Positions 23,620 through 34,195 are shown, numbered from the stretch's first letter. The stretch: 64,000 nucleotides of DNA from Zoroaster sp. YZ-2022 (GCA_029582265.1 CM055817.1:25946230-26010229), one strand, 5' to 3'. Notes: generated by a model from the sequence alone, not told the origin. A program made the numbers and translations.

Positions 23620-24380
23620 CCCATAATACACTGTTAGCACCGTATGACTAAAACAGCAATTAATCCGTGTCAAAACCAATTAGTCCCGCCAAATAAACCG
23701 CGCCAATATCAGAGACTTGCGGTGAAACACAACCTTTGCAATATAAATTTATATGCTAATTAAACGTAATGACACTGCTGCTGAAAGAAGGATATTGGTG
23801 AAATGAACTGTAGAGGAAAGATAAAATGAACTAGCCTAGATGTGCCATACATGTATGCTGTTAAGTGTAATAATATAGTTGGATTTTTGTTGACAGTTCA
23901 AGCTTGAGCCGCTAGGCTTCTTTTACTGATGGAAGCCATAAAACCATGATGATAAATTACTGCCATTACTTTTGAGGGTAGACATGGGAAAATAATTACT
24001 TTCATGTAAACAAACGGCAGCAATTTCATTATAAACAAGAGGAATGTGAACAGATAAATCATCATGGTTGATGTTAACCTGTTCATGATTCTTGACGCAA
24101 ATGCAATTGTTGACACAACATTTGGGAAATTGCCTCTTAGAAAATCTAATCAAAATAACAGTAAACAAACAACGTCGTGCAGCAAATTATTCAAGTTATA
24201 AAGTTGTAATGAATGGTGCACCATCATCCTCGTCACTGATATGTATCGCTACAATTAAATTGCATTCTGTGATGCGAAACCAATTAGTTATGATCATAAC
24301 ACGACGAATGACAATACAGTTTTCAATTGAATTTGGATGAAGAGGCTTGATGGTTTCGAAATAAGCCTTTGATCCACTGA
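23620..24380. repeat. Segmental duplication, copy B (partner 9120-10330)
   Basis: Collinear with copy A, including the TTAATCCGTGT and CGCGCCAATAT region at the left and ATAACACGACGAATGACAAT near 24297-24317. Non-coding. See the entry for 9120-10330. Confidence 0.8.
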
Positions 24381-24399
24381 AAGTGTAAATTTAAAATCA

Positions 24400-24690
24400 A
24401 GCAAATATCTGCAAAACGCTTTGTCCGATCACGCTGAAATTAACTGATTTTTCCTACTTATTCTTTGGGACCCATTCATGGAAAAATCAATGATAATGGG
24501 GGTTCATGGTGCCATGGCAACCGTTTATTCTGAACAAGTCCAAATGAATTTCTACTTTAAAAATACTATATTTGTGATATAGTAAGACATTTAATCCGTG
24601 TTTTGTGGTTTATTGTCAAATGTTGAACTCTGAACAGGACATTGAGTCATGTGACCACTTCCAATGTATTCTGGGAATCCAATATTGCCG
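24400..24690. repeat. Dispersed repeat (inverted relative of 15060-15400)
   Basis: Text such as CATTGAGTCATGTGACCACT and CCATGGCAACCGTTTATTC matches the complement of 15060-15400. Probably an ancient transposon remnant. Confidence 0.55.
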
Positions 24691-24697
24691 CTATTAC

Positions 24698-24785
24698 AGT
24701 CCCAGTTAGGATTCGAACCCACATTCTGATAGCCATGACCAAGGCTCATCGGAACGGTTTAGTCGCATCATTTTGCCTCACTTAG
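24698..24785 (-). mobile_element. SINE remnant (tRNA-like head)
   Basis: AGGATTCGAACCCACATTCTGA is the B-box side of the SINE seen at 50857-51216; the rest is degraded and the body is missing. Confidence 0.55.
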
Positions 24786-24789
24786 CTAT

Positions 24790-25875
24790 TAGAAAACCCC
24801 GTTGTAGCCATTGCATACTTAGTGCATGAATCCATATACACACACTGTATGTACATGTACATTCGGACAGTGACCATAATGCCAAATTTAAAAGCGAACA
24901 ACATAACATTATCATTGGTTTTTGGTAGGCGCAGGAACTGCTTCGCTGCACGTGAAGTCGTTCATGTGTATACATTGTGTGCATGCATTACTTGTGCCTA
25001 TAATTGCCCATCGTTTAAAAGAAACCGCCCACAAATCAACAATTCTTGCATAACAATTTACATTGGATATCCAATGGGAAAACAAAGAAACACATACATT
25101 TACGATTACAGAAAGATCAAGGCTGTTGATTCAATTCCATTCATTTCGAACTTGTACGAGGTCGCATTGCACAATTGTATCCATGACTCGGTTTTTATTG
25201 ATGTCGCTGTATACAGTGTAATGTACATGTATAGTGTACATGTACATGTATATGTATACCCCTATGCGTGTGTACGAATAGACCCTATCCGGGCACAGCG
25301 CACAGTGTGTGCTGAATTACAATTTTTTTTAGTATTTTTATTTTGTTTACAAGGAGCAATTGTGAACAATTAATAGCCCGACAGACATTAACTAGGTCAA
25401 TGAACAGAAAGAAATCGAGAATCAAACTGAAAGCTCTTAATAGGAGCTTTGATGGGCCAATCAATGGTTCACTGCAACTCAGAAATGCTTGTCAAAAGAA
25501 GAAAAAACAGAGAAAAAAAAACCAAAACAAGAACAAAAGGAATACAGAGAGAAATGGACAGGAAATAAACATGCCAAAGGTAAAATGACATAAGAGAATA
25601 AAAACACAACGAGTACGTTTCTTGGATTACAAACGTAAGGTAAAACATTTTAAAGTCGTCGATGTAAAAATTTCAGGAATTTCTTGCGAACTGATTACTT
25701 GTCCACGGATGATATCCATGAACGGATAAAGAAGAAAATATAACAAAGTAATCAAATTAGTGCTGTCATATTCATGGCGTATCTCGAATCTTCGGATAAG
25801 CAGTGAAAGGAACTTCCACAGTGTGTCGAAGTAAATCCAGTCGATTATTGTGTCATGTTATAACTCGGTATGTCA
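24790..25875. other. No confident gene
   Basis: A 183-codon plus-strand open frame (24822-25373) has no recognisable domain. It is built partly on TGTACATGTACATGTATA palindromic repeats near 25220-25255. I treat it as chance. Confidence 0.4.
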
Positions 25876-25879
25876 ATAA

Positions 25880-27190
25880 GTTATATTGCTTTTACATTTC
25901 CATTGTTTTAGCCCATTAAAAAGGAACAGGTGGACTTTTTATGAATTTTAGGTGCATCTACTTATCATAATAAAATTGTGTACCAAGTTACAAGTCTGAA
26001 CCTCATTTCATTAGGGAGCTATAGGGCTGTTTCATTTTCATTGTTTTTGTCCATAATAACGGAACCGATGAAATTTGTAAGGCTTTTATGATTTTAGATA
26101 TATCTACATATTGGGACAAATATTTGTGCAAAAGTGCAAGTCTCTAAATCATTTTGTTCGGGAGTTATAGGGCTTTTACATTTTTGTCCATCGTTTTAGC
26201 CCATGATAGTGGAACCGGTCGGGCCATTCCATTTGGATGTTATTATGGTTTTACATTTCCATTGTTTTAGCCCCTGGAACCGAAACGGATGGATTTTTTA
26301 TTAATTTTTTAAATCAATTTTGGGTACATCTGCATATCTAATAATTGTTTGTAGCAAGTTACAAGTCTGCACATCATTTCGTTAGGGAGTTATAGGGCTT
26401 TTGAATTTTCATTGTTTTTGCCCATAATAGCGGAACTAATTATGTTTGTATGGATTTTATGATTTTAGATATATTTACATATCGGGACAAATGTTCGTGC
26501 AAAATTACAAGTCTCTGCGCCATTCCATTTGGATGTTATTGTGGTTTTTACATTTCCATTGTTTTAGCCCATTAAACCGGAACAGATGGATTTTGTGTAC
26601 ATCTACATATGATAAAAACGTTTGTACCAAGTTACAAGTCTGAACATCATTCTGTTAGGGAGTTATAGGGCTTTTTAATTTTTCCATTGTTTAGCCCATT
26701 ATAGCGGAACCGGTCACGTTTCAATGCATTTATGATTTAAGATACATCATCATATCGGGACTAATGTTTTTGCACCATAGTACAAGTCTGTAAATCGATT
26801 CGTTTGGGAGTTATTGGGCTTTCCATTGTTTTAGCACATAATAGCGGAACTGAATAAGTTTGCATGGATTTTAAGATTTTTTAGATATATCTACATATCG
26901 GGACAAATATTTGTACAAAATTGCAAGTCTGTAATGCCATTCCATTTGGGAGTTATGGTGGTTTTATTGTTTTATTCCATTAAACCAGAACGCGTGGGAT
27001 CAGTTTTATTTTTTTTTAATGAATTTTAGGTAATCTACATATCATAATCAAATGTTTGTACCAAGTTAGAAGTCTGTACATTGTTTCGTTTGGGAGTTAT
27101 TGGACTGTCAACTTTCCATCGTTTTAGCCCATGGATTTTTAAAAATGATTTTTAAGGTTTTAGAGACATATACATATTAAGACCAATGTT
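25880..27190. repeat. Satellite, ~10 units of ~138 bp, two subtypes
   Basis: Recurring text: CCATTGTTTTAGCCCAT, GGGAGTTATAGGGCTTTT, ACAAGTCTGNANATCATT and CTACATATCGGGACAAAT. Units come in two variants: CCCATTAAACCGGAACNGNTGG and CATAATAGCGGAAC. They tend to alternate, suggesting an early two-unit higher-order repeat. Non-coding. Confidence 0.85.
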
Positions 27191-27212
27191 TGTGCAAACT
27201 TGTTATATATAC

Positions 27213-27272
27213 ACCAAACATATATATATATACATATATATATATACATATATATATATACATATATATACA
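27213..27272. repeat. TATATACATA-type AT repeat
   Basis: Alternating TA/CA repeat bounded on both sides by ACACCAAACAT. Confidence 0.85.
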
Positions 27273-27571
27273 CCAAACATTTTACATTTCATGAAACCAC
27301 TGTGAAAAAAAAATAGTAATCACGTTCATAGCAATATTGTTTGAATTTTACTCCGTCATTGGGCAAGAAAAACATACTAAATTCTCACAAATAAACATCA
27401 AAACAAACGTTGGCCAATAACTGACTGGAAGTGATTAAATTACTGTTTTTGGTGTAATTTAATTTCGGTTAAGAATCAGTTGGCCAAAACAAAAACAGCT
27501 TAAATAAATATTTAGGCGAATGAGGGTAATGGAGGACATCTTCCCCCAACCCCCAACCCCCCAAAAACAAC

Positions 27572-27573
27572 AA

Positions 27574-27638
<65 letters not shown>

Positions 27639-27650
27639 GGAACAACAATC
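27572..27650. repeat. (CAA)n microsatellite abutting a PLE
   Basis: About 25 CAA units end at the 5' truncation point of the PLE. Confidence 0.95.
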
Positions 27651-27652
27651 AT

Positions 27653-28366
27653 GTTGTCTCCCTATTCACCAATGTCCCAACTACAGAGACATGCCTCCTG
27701 GTGAAGGACAGACTCGTACAAGATCTTTCTCTTGATGATCGCACATCACTCACCCCGGACCAAATTCATGATTTGCTACTAACATGTGTCTCTTCAAGTT
27801 GTTTTCAGTTTCAGGGCAAGTTCTACGAGCAGACAGCTGGGACCTCCATGGGATATCCTTTATCCCCGCTCCTTGCTGATATTTTCATGGAAGAGTTTGA
27901 AAACTCTTCCCTCAACACCGCCGACCTCCAACCCAAGCTGTGGCTCCGATACGTGGATGACACCTTTGTGGTTTGGCCACACGGCAGAGACACACTCCAG
28001 GATTTTCTACAACATCTAAACCAGCAACACCCGAGCATCAAGTTCACCATGGAAACGGAAGAAGATGACAAGATCGCGTTCCTTGATGTTGGCATTTCCA
28101 GAAACCCAGACGGCTCCCTACACCACAACGTCTACAGAAAGCCCACGCACACAGATCGGTACCTGAACCAGCGCTCCTTCCATCATCCAAGCATCAAGTC
28201 ATCGGTCAACCGTACGCTCGTACAACGCGCCTACAACATTTGTGACAAGGACAGCCTTCCCAAGGAACTACAGCACATCCGAACTACCCTCAAACGCAAC
28301 GGTTACAATCACAACAAGATCAGCACAGCAGAAGCCGGTTCCAAACTCCAAAAGCAAGGTAAGTGA
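27653..28366 (+). pseudogene. PLE reverse transcriptase, C-terminal half
   Basis: Reads from VVSLFTNVPTTE through AGTSMGYPLSPLLADIFME (primer-grip side) and LWLRYVDDTFVVW, whose YVDD holds two catalytic aspartates. It continues to RSFHHPSIKSSVNRTLVQRA, the conserved linker to the endonuclease. The N-terminal palm and the first catalytic Asp are missing because of the 5' truncation, so it cannot polymerise. The open frame stops at 28364-28366, six bases after a GTAAGT; see the separate intron-like entry. Confidence 0.9.
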
Positions 28367-28397
28367 TCTAACCCTCTGCTTGTCTCCCCTCATCTAG
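28359..28397 (+). other. Intron-like 39-bp segment in the PLE ORF
   Basis: Begins GTAAGTGATCTAAC (donor consensus and a CTAAC branch-site-like pentamer) and ends in a pyrimidine tract CTTGTCTCCCCTCATCTAG. Removing it joins the two coding halves but with a one-base phase mismatch. The conserved IPY-G-TS stretch present in the PLE at 41.6 kb is missing here, so a small deletion is an alternative. Confidence 0.35.
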
Positions 28398-28829
28398 GTT
28401 CGACGTCACAAACTACAACGCATCCTCCGACAAGCAGGCATCGATGTGTTCCACTCAGCCCCCAGCAAACTCCAAGGACTTCTACATACCCACAAGGACA
28501 AACCGGACCCAAACAACAGAGCGGGAGTCTACCGGATCCCCTGTGAGTGCGGTAAGGTGTACATCGGCGAAACGAAACGCAACCTCCCCATCAGATTGAA
28601 GGAACACCGAGCACACGGCCGCAGAGGAGATTTCGAGAAGTCCGCCATCGTCAAGCACTCGCACATCAAGGACCACCAAATCGACTGGCAGGCAGCCCAA
28701 CTCATCACACCCATCGACGCATGGCACCCCAGACGCATCAGAGGCCATCGAGATCGTCAAACACGACACTGTGCCACAGGACATCGGTTTCTTCATCAGC
28801 GACATTTGGCGACCTATACTACAGACTGA
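28398..28829 (+). pseudogene. PLE GIY-YIG endonuclease
   Basis: Open from VRRHKLQRILRQAGIDVF. Cys/His linker, then GVYRIPCECGKVYIGETKRN (the GIY..YIG core with its CxC insertion typical of PLE), RLKEHRAHG (catalytic Arg region) and KSAIVKHSHIKDHQIDW. The enzyme nicks DNA for target-primed reverse transcription. The C-terminal part after WHPRRIRG is shifted out of frame compared with the copy at 41.9 kb (WHTRRVREAIEI), so it is probably defective. Confidence 0.9.
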
Positions 28830-29242
28830 AGGATCTTCTATATCCAAAGTCCATAACCCACCCCAGACTGAGGGATCCCTATATCCTAAGTCAACCACCC
28901 TCCTTCCCTGTGCTTGTTAACAACTGATTCAGTTCAGTGAGCACACCTCTCCCCAACCCCTAGGATCCTAGTCTCATAGTCTCACAGTTTCCCGCCTGCG
29001 CGCCTCAACGAACTAATCCTCCAGCATCCATTCATGGGATGATCCTCCAGCAGCCTACTTAAGCAGCAGCATTTCCAGAGTCCGGCATTCTCCTGAGGAC
29101 GATCAGAGCATACTGATCGAAACGTCGAGTTGTACCCCCAGTTCTTTTCAGAACTAATTACTACTCAATTGAGATTCCACATGGTGTCACCGCAATTAGT
29201 CTTACTTATCATCCTCACCATGCAAAGCTACAAGTTTTACCT

Positions 29243-29914
29243 AGGAACAACAATAATAATAAAGACTTGTAGCGCGCACATATCCACCCTGCTGGGCGCT
29301 CAAGGCGCGAAAACAAAGAAAAAACATGAATACAAACAATATACAATGATAGCATAGAAAAAATTATGTACTGAGATACATGTACCTACAATGCAATTAC
29401 AAATATACATCATCTTTGAAAATTGTGACATAGGGTGAGTTTTAAGCAGCGACTTAAATCTAGTTATACTATGACAAGATTTGAGTTCAGTTGGAAGATG
29501 ATTCCAGAGTTTCGGAGCCGCGACAGAAAAATACCTATCACCCCAGTTCCGTTTTGAAGTTGGTTCCTTCAGGAGTGACATGTTGCTGGAGCGCAAATTG
29601 CGTGATGGAGTGTAGACTTTAAGCAGTTCAGAAATATAAATTGGAGCAATGTTATTAAAAGATTTGTGAACAATTAGCATCAGTTTAAAAACAATTCTCT
29701 GTGAAACAGGAAGCCAGTGCTGTTCTTTCTAGATTGGCGTGATATGGCATGACTTTCTGGACAAAGTCACAACACGAGCTGCTGTGCTTTGTATGTGCTG
29801 AAGACGAGATATTTGATTCTGCGGGAGACCGTAAAAGGAGAGCATTCCCGTTATCGAGCCGTGATGTGACAAACGCATGTATAATTTGTTCAGCAGCACT
29901 TTTATTCAAGAAGA
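29243..29914 (-). mobile_element. LINE 3' fragment (CR1/L2-like), SINE-partner family
   Basis: Minus-strand text: HAFVTSRLDNGNALL, then YISELLKVYTPSRNLRSS and GDRYFSVAAPKLWNHLPTEL with ITRFKSLLKTH, the normal LINE tail. The 3' end reads CGCCTTGAGCGCCCAGCAGG then GTGGATATGTGCGC and a short ATT tail. Same family as 39603-40095. The 5' end abuts a MITE at 29915. Confidence 0.85.
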
Positions 29915-30066
29915 AACAGCAACCACAACTTAACTAATCCTATAATTCCTTGACAATAGCTATCGCTGGACAGCTGGACTCTTCTACTGTAGTGATCAGA
30001 GAACATAAACCCAGCGCGAACCTGTCCAAAACAGGGGATAAATGGAGGTTGGGGAAGATGTCCTCC
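29915..30066. mobile_element. MITE family 3, copy 2 (partial)
   Basis: Matches the reverse complement of the left part of 40099-40375: ACAGCAACCACAACT, TAATCCTATAATTYCTTGAC, and the end GGGGAAGATGTCCTCC. One terminal repeat is lost at the LINE junction. Confidence 0.7.
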
Positions 30067-30069
30067 GTA

Positions 30070-30341
30070 ACACGACTATGTACCATTGAGAGACTACAAT
30101 TCAACATACATTATGCAATAGGTCACAACCTGACGTACGATATTACCGTTATCAAGAGTAACTGTTATCAAAAATAATTAAAGTCATTTAAATAAAAATA
30201 AATAAAAAGACTTGACGGTTTTCAAATTCATGCAATTTCATACTAAAATACGACCTTGTTGTACCGACACGATGGATTTTTGTAAACCACCCAGATGGTT
30301 CATGCGAAACAATGTGTTAATATCAATTAAAACTCACTTAC
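30070..30341. other. Probable intron, nothing recognised
   Basis: Non-coding sequence downstream of copy B exon 2 (minus-strand sense). Confidence 0.4.
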
Positions 30342-30551
30342 CACATTGCAACCATTTTCGAATCTCTTTGCGGTCGCTGCTGATCAGAAAGGAGTCATAG
30401 TAGGTCACATTGAAGTGTCTACATGGTGTCTGAGTATTCATACCACCAGGTTGAATCTCGGTACACTTACATGGGTCCTCAACTGGAATTAACCAGCGGT
30501 ATATATTGTTCGAGTTGGGATCTGGTTCTCTTCCTATAGAGCAGATCATAC
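30342..30551 (-). CDS. Copy B, exon 2: unassigned secreted-protein exon
   Basis: A 210-bp exon (70 codons), phase 1 at both ends. The acceptor is TTTGTTTAG and the donor GTAAGTGAG (GT at 30341-30340). The text runs MICSIGREPDPNSNNIYRWL, then VEDPCKCTEIQPGG, TPCRHFNVTYYDSF and KEIRKWLQCG. Five cysteines and an N-x-T/N-x-S-like glycosylation site (NVT) suggest an extracellular module. I do not recognise the family. The preceding exon is the signal peptide at 31177-31240. A LamG-like exon at 16.9-17.5 kb may follow. The sister exon at 11976-12200 is broken. An identical symmetrical phase is seen in the other extracellular exons of the window. Confidence 0.7.
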
Positions 30552-30924
30552 CTAAACAAAAACAAGTGTATAATATAAAATATCAGTTTGATACAATTTT
30601 TAATATCAATAATTGAAATTATATCATTCAGTACGGATAATATTTTGTTATGGGTGTAGGGGAATATTTTATCTTTTTGTGTAAGGAACATGGAAGAACA
30701 ATGAAGAACTTTTTCCCCAAAAAAACTGCTGTCTAACGTTTGTATATTTGCCAGAAATGATCGAGTGTAGTATATGCAGGTAGGCAGTACTAATTCTGGG
30801 CAATAGAAAGTGTACAATACTGGTTGTGAAACTACTCATTCACCAAACTTGATTTATACATCAAAATTCATAAATGCAAATACAAAGAGACGTGTAGATT
30901 TCACATTCAAAATTAGTAAAGACT

Positions 30925-31168
30925 GTTTACGGTGACAGCATGTTAAAGTTCTCTTTTGAGTAGTAAGTGGTTCTGAAATAAAAACCAGTTGGTTAGAACT
31001 CGACATTTCGGGCAGTATACTCTGTTCGTCTTCAGGAGAATGCCCCGACTCGAAACGTCGAGTTGTATCCAACTGATTTATTTCAGAATCAATTAATATT
31101 AAATTTTTATATGGTGTCATCACAAACAGTCTTCACTTAAACTTTTTCACCATGCGAAGCTGAAAGTC
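30925..31168. mobile_element. Inverted pair of PLE ends (in intron 1, copy B)
   Basis: Left half: CGGTGACAGCATGTTAAAGT, AACTCGACATTTCGGGCAG and TTCAGGAGAATGCC. The right half holds the complementary CGAAACGTCGAGTTGTATCC and ATATGGTGTCATCACAAACA. It ends in CACCATGCGAAGCTGAAAG just before the exon-1 donor. Same place as 13250-13500 in copy A. Confidence 0.8.
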
Positions 31169-31176
31169 TTACTTAC

Positions 31177-31240
31177 CTTCAATATCATTTGCATGTAGGA
31201 AAAGTGACACAATTATGAGCATTCCCACAAAAAAGGCCAT
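31177..31240 (-). CDS. Copy B, exon 1: signal peptide
   Basis: ATG at 31240 starts MAFFVGMLIIVSLFLHANDI, a hydrophobic secretion signal with a plausible cleavage near HA-ND. The coding part is 64 bp and ends in phase 1 at a perfect donor GTAAGTAAG (exon end 31177). It would splice to exon 2 at 30551, whose acceptor is also phase 1. The start is favoured because the region upstream is conserved with copy A and has no other in-frame ATG nearby. Copy A has a damaged version. Confidence 0.7.
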
Positions 31241-31565
31241 TCTGAAAGCTGTTCAAGTCACGTAACCAATGTGGATTATGAGAAAACTCTGCGGTACTGC
31301 CTTTCTCTTAACTGATCTATTTTGCAGATTAGGACAATGTGTAATTAGTCCACACTTTCGTCATTTGACGGGAGACGATGCGTATAATGTTATCACACAT
31401 GCTCAATTACCTGCGGACATGACTCACGTGTTTTGCAAAGAAACATATTAATTATATACTGATTGTACGTGGTATGCTTCTTTATGTAATTTATTAACCT
31501 TTAGTTTTTGATGTATTATCAGTGACGCGGATGGTTTAGTATAACAACTAAATAATTAACAAATG
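31241..31565 (-). promoter_or_regulatory. Upstream region of copy B, conserved with copy A
   Basis: Collinear with 13571-13900; see there. The plus-strand 60-codon open frame in it is a by-product. Confidence 0.5.
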
Positions 31566-31569
31566 CAAA

Positions 31570-32425
31570 ATAGGAGCAACGGCAGGGGTTGTGAAAAATT
31601 AACCTCAATCACCGTCAAAGGAAATGACCCTTAAATATACCAATTAAGAATAACAGATAAAACAAAATAATTCACAAATAATAATAAAAACTGTGTTGTG
31701 GCACACCTTTGAAGTAATAGCAACGTTGAAGTCAGTCAGGGGCGGAGTCACTATCTCATAAGGGGGGCATGCAGTTTGCCTTTTTATTTATTTATTTATT
31801 GTTTTGTTTTGTTTTATTTTGTGCTTAGCAGTTCTAACTGTGCTTTGCTGTTGGGATCAAGGCGGGTCAGACATTCGTGCTGCGATTTGTTTTTCAACAT
31901 TGTGCATTATTCGCTGTCTTTATGGATGATTTTATGAATACAGTCGATATTCACCAGCTTTGAAGAAAAGTAGTATCAATAGTCTATTACCTAGATGTTT
32001 GAAGTGTGCCAGCCTGCTGTAATCCATACCACGGCATACCACGGCATACCCTTGTTTAGGGGGTATTGCTCCCACTGCCTGGCCTGCCGTGGTACATCAT
32101 GGGATAGTCGTTTCCACACGAAGCTAGTTCCTATAGAACAGACGCAATCTTAAAATAGACGCAGACGAACCATCATATGTGGGGAGAACGCGCATAACAC
32201 TAAGGAACGCGCGCAAAATAGAGTTCTCCCACACGCCAGGTAAGTGCATCTCTTGTTTTTGAGACCTTGCACATCAGTTTGCGGAACAAAAAGTTACGAA
32301 TGAGCTAAATCCATTGTTCTTGGGGTACTATGCCGTAGGACTAGGTTAATATACGAGTGGCACACTTCATGTAGGTAATATTAATTTAATAATATTTATT
32401 TTATTCGTATTCTAAAATGTTAAAA
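31570..32425. other. No gene seen
   Basis: Contains CATACCACGG repeated three times near 32027-32050, facing TGCCGTGGTAC at 32086-32096, a short imperfect foldback. Otherwise unassigned. Confidence 0.4.
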
Positions 32426-32429
32426 TTTA

Positions 32430-34195
32430 ATCACGGAAGTATGAGAACCTCCCTCACAACATGGTATCCCGTTCATATTAATTAACCGTGCATATCTAGA
32501 CAATCTACTTTTCAATCGTAGACAGGATCTGGAAACTGCTGACATGGAAACAGCGTGGGTAGAGATCTTTCTTCCCAAAACCAGACCATTTCTTGTTGGA
32601 GTATTTTACAGGCCACCCAAGTGCTCAAGTTTTCTGAACAACTTTGAAGTGACATTATCTAATTTAAGTCAGGAACAGGAAAAGTACATTTTAGGTGATT
32701 TTAACATTTGTACAATCAATAAGTCTTCATCTCTATTTAGATCTTACAGAAATGTTCTAAACATGTTCAATCTCAAGCAATTAATTTCAAACCCGACAAG
32801 GGTAACAAGTAATTATTCGTAAATTTTAGATCACATTATCTGCAATACTCGAGAAAAGATCTGTCAATCAGGTACAATTCCAGTTGGTATATCTGGTCAC
32901 TGTGTTATTTTTTGTACTCGAAAGATCAATAATAGAGTTAAATTGGACAAACGTAAACATGTCAAAATTAGATCCATGAGGAATTACAACAAGGAAATTT
33001 ATCAAAATATGTTGAGGGAAATAGACTGGTCAGATGTCACTCTTTGCAATGATGTAAACAATGATTGGTTATTACTGAAGCAGAAAATTACTAAAATAAT
33101 TGATTCTATAGCCCAGATGAAATCTATCAGAATTAAAGCCAATACTGAGCCTTGGATGACCGGTGAGATTTTAGAAATGATAAACACTAGAGATAATTTG
33201 TACTGTCAATTCAAACAAGACAAAAACAATGTTGCTTTATACAAAATGTTTTGTTTAGCAAGAAACAAAGTTCAAAGGTCGATTAAACAATCTAAATCTA
33301 ATTTGTTTTGCACAAACATAGAGGAAATTTCTGCTGGACAGAGAAATTGTTAGGGAAAGGGATTTTTTCTATGCTAGTTAGCACATTTGCCAAATTCATA
33401 ATTCAACTTAGCTTCTTCCAAAATTGTTCAATGTAATTAGAGAATGGAATAACTTGCCAAATGTTGTCAAATCTATTGAGAATAAACTGGGATTTAAAAA
33501 GGAACTCAAGACATTTCTGCTGGACAGAGAAATTGTTAGGGAAAGGGATTTTTTTCTTTGCTAGTTAGCACATTTGCCAAATTCATAATTCAACTTAGCT
33601 TCTTCCAACATTATTTTTTTTAGTGGTGGGGGGTTGATTTTCACTACCCTTCGGCTTTTTGTTTTTGCCTTGTGGATTGTGTCTGGGTTTGTTAGCATAA
33701 ATTTCCTGGAGGTATAAGGTGAGATGCAGTTCTCGTGGGGGCGGGGAGGGGCATAGGATCAGTAGGGGACAGGTGCCCTTTTTATGCATGTTTTTCATCT
33801 TTTAATATTTTAATTTAGATGGTATAGGGTGTAAGTTCCATGTGGGTCCCCGTTTTGCCACAGTTTTTTTGTTCTCATGACCGTAGAGAGAATAGTGGCA
33901 AAATTGGAGCCAGCAGGGACATGGGTCCTTTTAATATACATGTTTTTTGTTTTATCCACGATGTCCTTAATAAATCGTTCTTTGTGTCTTTATATGTCTT
34001 TTGTTTCTTATTGTGATGTAATGTCTGGTTGGTTTTGTCTTTTGTGCTTAAAGGATCCGATTGGAAATAAGTCGCAAGACTTGCTATCCTGATATTACCG
34101 CCTTCATGTGCAATTTAAATTGATTCATGTTTTTATTTGCTTATTTATTGCGTGTTTTTGTAATTTATTTTGAATGGTGATATCAAATAAAACAT
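32430..34195 (+). mobile_element. LINE with endonuclease region joined to its 3' end
   Basis: Endonuclease text: FLVGVFYRPPKC, YILGDFNIC, KQLISNPTRVT (32544-32820), then ISGHCVIFC. The linker frame 32943-33340 carries NTEPWMTGEILEMINTRDNL. The polymerase is missing. The next sequence is the C-terminal tail WNNLPNVVKSIENKLGFKKE (33450-33510). An apparent 3' untranslated region runs to about 34195 and ends ATCAAATAAAACATAAACAT. A large internal deletion therefore removed the reverse transcriptase. Confidence 0.8.
33326..33610. repeat. Direct repeat of the LINE tail (~95 bp)
   Basis: CATTTCTGCTGGACAGAGAA-type text through TTCAACTTAGCTTCTTCCAA occurs at about 33326-33421 and again at 33512-33608. 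The first copy is fused to the linker frame, so the repeat marks the internal-deletion or recombination site. Confidence 0.85.

Larger units (their letters stand above)
27652..29238 (+). mobile_element. 5'-truncated Penelope-like element (PLE)
   Basis: Order: reverse-transcriptase C-terminal half, GIY-YIG endonuclease, 3' untranslated region, then the conserved end sequence (29085-29238, ending near CACATGGTGTCACCGCAATT and CACCATGCAAAGCTAC). Truncation is just at the codon before VVSLFTNVPTTE, where the first catalytic Asp of the polymerase would be. PLEs are a separate class of retroelement that combine this polymerase with a GIY-YIG nuclease. The 3' sequence recurs at many other loci in this window. 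Confidence 0.92.

Noticed and set aside
24822..25373. 183-codon open frame on the plus strand
   Set aside because: No domain, no splice context, composition follows TGTACATG palindromic repeats and AT-rich sequence.
27520..27735. Poly-Gln protein
   Set aside because: CAA microsatellite read through into the PLE in the wrong frame.
33595..34092. Separate genes in the stretch after the LINE tail
   Set aside because: The position and AATAAA-like ending fit a LINE 3' untranslated region; open frames are short and unrelated to known proteins.
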